From Escallonia rubra (taxonomy: Eukaryota; Streptophyta; Magnoliopsida; Escalloniales; Escalloniaceae), in contig JAVXUO010001872.1 of the NCBI GenBank assembly GCA_033065855.1, forward strand, positions 1-64,000: a DNA stretch of 64,000 bases, given 5' to 3'. The notes under the pieces were generated by a model. That model worked only from the letters and a program-made list of their open reading frames with translations, ran no database searches and was not told the DNA's origin. Position numbers and translations under genes: made by a program. Of this stretch, positions 58,594 to 64,000 are shown in pieces. Within the stretch, counting starts at the first letter, position 1; each line of letters begins with the position of its first letter.

Positions 58594-59385
58594 GCCGATC
58601 CCCATCGACCGGTGGGAAAATAACAATTTTCCCACCGAATCGCAGGTAAGAGCAGCGATTGGGAAGCAGCGCGCAAAAATGACGAAAAAGGACGAAAAGG
58701 GACCAAAATGGCACGAGAAATTCACCAAAATATCACGAGAAAATGAAATTATCGCGAGAAAATGGGCATTAATGCCCAATCGCATGAAAGACTTGCGATT
58801 GGCATTAATGCCCAATCGCAAGTCTTACATGCGATTGGCATTATTGCCTTCTTGCCCCCCCACCCCCCTTGCCCCCCACCCCGTGGCCCCCACTTTCCTT
58901 TTTCTTTCTCGCTTCTTTCCTTTTTTTTTCTTTCTTTCTTCTTTCCTTTTTTCTTTATTGTCTTTTCACCCCATAGCCCATTTTTATGAGCATATTCAAA
59001 AAATTAGACTCGTTAATCTCAGGGTTTTCCAATGAAATGTATTTCGGCGAAAAACGAGACACGTTATTTTTTGGGTTTTCCTATGAAGGGCCTATTCGGG
59101 CACACTTTAGGGGCCAATTCATAACGTTCGAAAAATCTTGTAATTTTTTTTGTCACTTTTTTTCGCTCATTGCACATGAGGCACGCTAGTTAGCCCATTC
59201 TTATGTATTTCGGCGAAAAACGAGACACGTTATTTTTTGGGTTTTCCTATGAAGGCCCTATTCGGGCACACTTTAGGGGCCAATTCATAACGTTCGAAAA
59301 ATCTTGTAATTTTTTTTGTCACTTTTTTTCGCTCATTGCACATGAGGCACGCTAGTTAGCCCATTTCTATGAATTTCGGCGAAAA

Positions 59386-59997
59386 ATGAGACAGGGTCTT
59401 TGTTTTGCACTTTGGCAAAATCACGCTCTTGCCTTATTGAACTCGGACGATCAATGTCACGCATCTGAGGCTAACCTAATCATGATACCGTGTCTTCACG
59501 GGTGCCACTTCTTCCTATTAGTTCTCCATCCAGCGAACAAAACGGTCCACATATACGATAGCCTAATGGAAGATGGACCTGGTGGGCAGCTGACGGAGAT
59601 GTACTCCACGTACATCAATGCGGTGGTTAGTTTATATTTCTAGAGCTTCGCTCATAGTCTATTCTTCTTGTTAAGTAGGCTTGATAACTTTTTTTACTGT
59701 TGGATGCAGACTACTATCATTCCACTAGCGTGCCGACATGTTACGGGGGAAGCCATCACGAGCTCAACAATGATAGAGCCTTGGACGGTCGTGATGATTC
59801 AAAACCGACCAAAGCAATATAACAGTCATGATTGCGGGATTTACGTCATCAAGTACATGGACTACATAGCTCGCTCGGATGTGCTCGAATATACGTCGTG
59901 GTCTCGAAGGGATGCATTGACGTTTAGATATCGGATAGCCTGGGAGCTGAAAAAGGGTGTAGCTAGACGCCTTCCTTACCATTCCCTTGAGATGTAG
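59386..59997 (+). CDS. Ulp1/SENP-type C48 cysteine protease domain, transposon-borne
   Basis: Two exons, 59386-59625 and 59710-59997, with an 84-bp GT-AG intron (GTTAGT ... TGCAG). Spliced product 175 residues. C48 landmarks: GCHFFLLVLHPANKTVHIYD with catalytic His41 and Asp58, then WTVVMIQNRPKQYNSHDCGI with Gln116 and Cys122 (Gln-x5-Cys as in Ulp1), followed by YVIKYMDYIARSDV. The family removes SUMO-like proteins. Here it is only the protease core, without a long N-terminal region. The first ~17 codons lie inside the left TIR, so the true start could differ or the piece could be a truncated capture. Catalytic residues are kept, so activity is not excluded. Intron edges are by eye. Confidence 0.72.
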
Positions 59998-60572
59998 TTG
60001 ACGTTCGTATGGATTATTATTAGTATTGTTGGATTTTGGATATTAAGATTTCAAATTGAATTAGCCTTATTATTACTTTAGAATGACTTTGGACAATGGG
60101 CTAACTAGCGTGCCTAATTTAAAATACCAAGCTAGCGCGATTTCGCGCGAAACTTTTATGAGAACCCTAGGATGTTGGGAAGTTCCATTCCCCAGGAATT
60201 CGCGCCATTCTGAAGCCATTAGCTATTTTTTTGGCCGAACGACCTTTTAAGCGCTTGATCTAGACACCGGTTCGCGATTTTTGCGCGAAAGATCCGTAAA
60301 ATACTTTTTAGATCAAGGATGAACTCAGGAAGCGTAAAATAGCATTTTGAGGCACTTTTGAGATTTTTCCTGATGCCAGGGGCATTTTGGTAATTTGCCA
60401 CCCCGCGATGGGTGTTTTGGTAATTTTCCCGCGCCAAGTTTTTCAAACGACTTTTTAGTCCAGAAATGTAAGTAAACCACCTGAAATGTTGTTTTGAAGC
60501 TGGTTCGGGGGCGTAATTGTCGCTAGGGGTGAAAACTTAATTAGACAGTTTTTTCACGAATTTATAAAAAAT
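59998..60572. other. MULE core downstream of the Ulp1 exons
   Basis: Non-coding by inspection, with GCGCGATTTCGCGCGAAAC-type words. It leads into the right TIR at GCTAGAGCGTGATTTTGCC (60573). Confidence 0.5.
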
Positions 60573-60645
60573 AGCTAGAGCGTGATTTTGCCAAAGTGCA
60601 AAACAAAGACCCTGTCTCATTTTTCGCCGAAATTCATAGAAATGG

Positions 60646-61130
60646 GCTAACTAGCGTGCCTCATGTGCAATGAGCAAAAAAAAAGTGACAAAAAAAATTA
60701 CAAGATTTTTCGAACGTTATGAATTGGCCCCTAAAGTGTGCCCGAATAGGGCCTTCATAGGAAAACCCAAAAAATAACGTGTCTCGTTTTTCGCCGAAAT
60801 ACATAAGAATGGGCTAACTAGCGTGCCTCATGTGCAATGAGCGAAAAAAAGTGACAAAAAAAATTACAAGATTTTTCGAACGTTATGAATTGGCCCCTAA
60901 AGTGTGCCCGAATATGGCCTTCATAGGAAAACCCAAAAAATAACGTGTCTCATTTTTTGCCGAAATACATAAGAATGGGCTAACTAGCGTGCCTCATGTG
61001 CAATGAGCGAAAAAAAAGTGACAAAAAAAATTACAAGATTTTTCGAACGTTATGAATTGGCCCCTAAAGTGGCCCAAATAGGCCCTACATAGGAAAACCC
61101 AAAAAATAACGTGTCTCGTTTTTCGCCGAA
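60646..61130. repeat. Three tandem ~165-bp repeats in the right TIR
   Basis: GGGCTAACTAGCGTGCCTCA starts at about 60646, 60809 and 60977. Each unit ends in ATAACGTGTCTC. The left TIR has two units in inverse orientation (59030-59365). The unequal copy number shows the TIRs have changed by tandem expansion or loss. Confidence 0.85.
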
Positions 61131-61224
61131 ATACATTTCATTGGAAAACCCTGAGATTAACGAGTCTAATTTTTTGAATATGCTCATAAAAATGGGCTAT
61201 GGGGTGAAAAGACAATAAAGAAAA

Positions 61225-62401
61225 GAGTTAATTACGCGGTTGACCACTGTACTATTAGGCAAATTTCACTTTGACCACTGAACTTTGATTTGTGTCAAAG
61301 TGACCATTGGACTCTTTAATTTGTTCAATTAAGTCATTCCGTTAGGTTCAGTTAACAAAAAGTCTGTTAAGTGTCCATGTGCGAGGCACATGTGGGGGCA
61401 AAATTGTCAAAACATAAAAACTCAAAATTTTTATATTACTTATTTTTTTTATTATCTTTTTTTATTATTTTTATCCTTTTTCTACTTTTCTTTTTCTTCT
61501 CCTATTCTTCTTCCTCCCCAAAAGTCAGATCAACCCAATTCGGCCTTGAGCTATGCTCCTGGGTCAACTCACCACCACCTCCACCTCCGCCGTCCACCGG
61601 AAACAGCTGCCGCGGATGCGTTTGATTTGTGACGGATACTGGAATTTGTGACGGAATCGGGTCGGAAGGAAAGATACCGAAATCGAAGACAAACGCGTCA
61701 CCGGCGAGCGTCGAGCACGAGTCCTCGTCGCAATGGCAAACGCGTCGCCGGCGTGCGTCGAGCACGAGTCCTCGTCGCCCGCATTGCTCGAGCCGCCGTC
61801 GGCATTCACGACCGATGAATTGGAGGTGCCTGATTGCAGAAGAGGGCAAAGACGAAGCAACTAGCCGATTGTGCCGATGGATCGTTTTTTGGTGTTAATG
61901 GGTTAGTTTCAGATCTGTGGTGTTAATGGGTTAGTTTTTTGGTGGTAGTGGTGGACTGTATTGGTGGCGGTTGTGAGTTTAATGGTGGAGGACAGAAGGT
62001 GGTCGTGGGTATGGCGGTGGTTGTGCTTGGTGGTAGTGTTGGGTTGGTGTCGGGGTTGCGCTTGGTGGTGGTGCTGGGTTGGTGTCGCGGTTGCGCGTGG
62101 TGGTTGGTGGTGGAGCGGTGGCTATGCTCGGTGGTGCTGATGCTTGGTTGAGGTTGAAGACATCAAATGAGAAAGAAGAATGAAGAAGAAGAAGAAGAAG
62201 AAGAGGAAGAAAAATAAGAATAGAGACTGACGGATTTGCCCCTAAATTAAATGATTTAACGGACATTTTGTTAACTGAACCTAACGGAATGACTTAATTG
62301 AACAAATTAAAGAGTCCAATGGTCACTTTGACACAAATCAAAGTTCAGTGGTCAAAGTGAAATTTGCCTAATAGTACAGTGGTCAACCGCGTAATTAACT
62401 C
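61225..62401. mobile_element. Nested Pack-MULE, 1.18 kb, recent insertion
   Basis: TIRs of about 140 bp begin GAGTTAATTACGCGGTTGAC and are almost identical. The 9-bp target duplication TAAAGAAAA is exact (61216-61224 and 62402-62410). It lies inside the right TIR of the Ulp1 MULE. The interior has an AP2/TOE-like exon piece on the minus strand, then GGT-rich filler and a GAA run. No transposase. Confidence 0.93.
61502..61833 (-). pseudogene. AP2/TOE-like (RAP2.7 type) transcription factor N-terminal fragment
   Basis: On the minus strand SGTSNSSVVNADGGSSNAGD and DEDSCST, then in a second frame FDFGIF, RQLFPVDGGG and SSRPNWVDLTFGEEEE. These match, in order, the first-exon region of euAP2/TOE proteins before the AP2 domains (compare [20 protein letters not shown] in RAP2.7). 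A 47-bp tandem duplication (GAGCACGAGTCCTCGTCG occurs twice) shifts the frame. No AP2 domain is present. It was captured by the nested MULE. Confidence 0.72.
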
Positions 62402-62797
62402 TAAAGAAAAAAGGAAAGAAGAAAGAAAAAAAAAAGGGAAAAAAGAAAGAAAGAAAAAAAAAGGAAAGAAGGGAGGAAGAAAAAGGAAAGTGGGGGGCAA
62501 GGGGGGTGGGGGTCACGAAGGCAATAATGCCAATCGCATGTAGGAGTTGCGATTGGGCATTAATGCCCAATCGCAAGTCTTTCATGCGATTGGCATTAAT
62601 GCCCATTTTCTCGCGAGAATTTCATTTTCTCGTGATATTTTGGTGAATTTCTCGTGATATTTTGGTGAATTTCTCGTGCCATTTTGGTCCCTTTTCGTCC
62701 TTTTTTCGTCCTTTTTCCGCAGCAGCTTCCCAATCGCTGCTCTTACCTGCGGTTCGCTGGGAAAATTGTTATTTTCCCACCGGTCGATGGGGATCGG

Positions 62798-62800
<3 letters not shown>

Positions 62801-62834
<34 letters not shown>
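62801..62834. repeat. (TA)n tract at the right end of the Ulp1 MULE
   Basis: 34 bp of TA follow GGATCGGCTC directly. Confidence 0.95.
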
Positions 62835-62837
<3 letters not shown>

Positions 62838-63853
62838 TTTTCATAATTTCACACACTCTCTCTCTATCTTTCTGACTCTCATTGACCTGTCGACCTCTCT
62901 CTCTCTCTCTCTTCACCGACTCACCTACTCACGGCCACGGCGCGGCCGGCTCCTTACTCCGGCAGACACTAACCCACGACGGCACGACACCGACACACCG
63001 TCGACACAAACCCACGAAACGAGCGGCGAGCCCACGATCTGGGCTATCTCTGGATCTGGTTCTAGTCTTCTAGATCTACGCCAACTACGCGCCGACGGCG
63101 AGTCGGTGACGACACATGATCTGGTTCGGTCTTCAGTCTTCATTCCAAGTCTCCAACAGTCCATCGGCGGCAAGAACTAGAAGGCAAGAACCCACCTCCG
63201 GCGGCCGACGAGTCAGCGACATGTATGTTCCAACTTCCGAAACTGTAATTTCACCTTGATGACTTCATTGACTTGATCATGCCAGTTGCCATCTCTACAA
63301 AATTTGTTTGTTTTCTTTTTAGTATCATAGCTCATAGCCATAGGAAATTAGGAATGGATTATGGATAATCTTGAGCATTGATTAATGATTATGGATAATG
63401 TTTAGTATTGATTATGGATAATGTTTAGTATTGATTATGGATAATCTTGAGCATTGGTTATGGATAATGTTGAGCATTGAATATGGTTAATGTTTAGCAT
63501 TGATTATGGATAATCTTGAGCATTGATTATGGATAATCTTGAGCATTGATTATTTGTTTGATAATTTTAGGTTATTAATTGTACATTTGAGAATTGAGAT
63601 TATTAATTGATGATTTTAGGTTGTTAATTGTGCATTGAACATTTGAGATATTGAGATTGTTGATGGAGAATGAGACGCAATTGGATTGAGATATCGAATG
63701 TGTGATTTAGTTGAATTGTGGATTGAAATTAGGTTAACGCAATAATGAAACATAACTGGAAAAGTAAAAGAATAAATTTGTTTTGATTAATTAGGTTATT
63801 TGATTGATAATTGATGGATTGATATTGAAAATAAAATGTATTTTATTTTCACA
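62835..63853. other. Leader-like region before the right-edge ORF
   Basis: 62850-63220 is CT-rich then GC-rich and could be a promoter and 5' UTR. A possible donor is CGACAT|GTATGT at about 63221, followed by AT-rich, intron-like DNA including a 23-bp minisatellite. This gene model is inference. Confidence 0.35.
63356..63553. repeat. Minisatellite, 23-bp unit, about 8 copies
   Basis: Units of GATTATGGATAATCTTGAGC+ATT alternate with GATTATGGATAATGTTTAGT+ATT, with a few point changes. Confidence 0.92.
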
Positions 63854-64000
63854 ATGAATAAGTTCTTTAAAAAGAGACCAAAGTTTGAAGAACACTTGCC
63901 TAATAAGAACGAGCGTAGAAATCAAGATACCATTCAACAGTCTCCAATTCCAACAGTAAGGGACAAGGCTCCCATTGTGCATCGTGATGTTCATTTCGGG
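63854..64000 (+). CDS. Start of a probable hAT-type (TTF zinc finger) transposase-like protein, partial
   Basis: ATG at 63854 opens 49 codons that run off the window: MNKFFKKRPKFEEHLPNKNE then IPTVRDKAPIVHRDVHFG. A short basic MxKFFK(K/R) start followed by a polar linker is typical of plant hAT-family proteins annotated as zinc finger MYM-type 1-like, whose TTF zinc finger and dimerisation domain would lie further right. The evidence is only this N-terminus, so the call is tentative. The upstream intron-like DNA fits a spliced leader. Confidence 0.45.
   Translation, partial: MNKFFKKRPKFEEHLPNKNERRNQDTIQQSPIPTVRDKAPIVHRDVHFG

Larger units (their letters stand above)
58592..62800. mobile_element. 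Long-TIR MULE carrying a Ulp1 protease domain (Kaonashi-like), 4.2 kb with a nested element
   Basis: The left TIR runs from GGGCCGATCCCCATCGACCG to about 59438 (some 850 bp). The right TIR is 60573-62800, less the nested element at 61225-62401 and its duplicated target. Both contain GCATTAATGCCCAATCGCA palindromic words. They also hold a ~165-bp repeat (GGGCTAACTAGCGTGCCTCA ... CGTTATGAATTGGCCCC) in two copies on the left and three on the right. Unique core about 59439-60572. Both outer ends abut (TA)n. No MURA transposase. Ulp1-bearing MULEs (Kaonashi) are known in plants; assignment to that group is by this combination. Confidence 0.8.

Noticed and set aside
58310-59035. 241-codon open frame across two TIRs and a TA tract
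   Set aside because: It runs through the terminal repeats of two transposons and (TA)n giving YIYIYI; not a gene.
63356-63553. CRISPR-like regular repeats
   Set aside because: Units are directly adjacent with no unique spacers, in a plant genome; it is a minisatellite. The palindromes at 57096-58440 are likewise transposon subterminal motifs.

Overview
This is a plant nuclear window, almost certainly from a flowering plant and probably a dicot; I cannot name the species. The evidence is a multi-exon RNA polymerase III subunit gene with plant-like protein sequence, an intronless nuclear gene for the chloroplast ATP synthase delta chain with a transit peptide, a cluster of plant-only DUF247 genes, and plant transposon families (MULE, CACTA, hAT, Helitron, SINE).

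Layout. 1-17 kb holds the C-terminal half (17 exons, 566 residues) of the second-largest subunit of RNA polymerase III. The 5' part of the gene lies outside the window. 17-56 kb is a rearranged block built from a few modules: the RPC2 last exon and 3' flank, a DUF247 gene, a DUF247-to-ATPD spacer, and the 3' end of ATPD. The modules recur two to six times. Two DUF247 genes look intact (22577-24091, 45379-46863), one is a C-terminal fragment (27697-28263) and one is a frameshifted pseudogene (49557-51034). The intact ATPD gene (54662-55414, minus) lies tail to tail with the DUF247 cluster, and three 3' fragments of it are scattered upstream. About 8 kb at 16.7-24.5 kb is repeated in direct orientation at 38.5-47.3 kb. 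Transposons present in one copy and absent from the other give exact empty sites.

Mobile DNA. The block carries a Helitron (30643-38206) that contains a MULE-like element, which in turn contains a CACTA element with a 152-bp perfect palindrome. It also carries a 1.3-kb MULE with GC-rich tandem repeats, a 1.3-kb hAT, a tRNA-type SINE, two other target-primed retroposed pieces, and weak LTR-type fossils. 56.9-62.8 kb is a transposon cluster in (TA)n tracts. First comes a Pack-MULE-like element with a patellin N-terminus joined to an antisense PPR fragment. Next to it is a long-TIR MULE carrying a Ulp1/C48 protease domain whose catalytic residues are all present. Inside that element sits a younger Pack-MULE carrying a fragment of an AP2/TOE-like transcription factor gene. 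The right edge starts an ORF that resembles the N-terminus of hAT-type (TTF zinc finger) transposase proteins.

How the parts relate. Only RPC2, ATPD and the two whole DUF247 genes look like functioning host genes. Most of the rest is duplication and transposon debris. The most interesting points are the DUF247 paralogues that diverge in one short internal segment, the repeated spread of ATPD 3' ends with DUF247 neighbours, and the chimeric gene pieces carried by MULEs.
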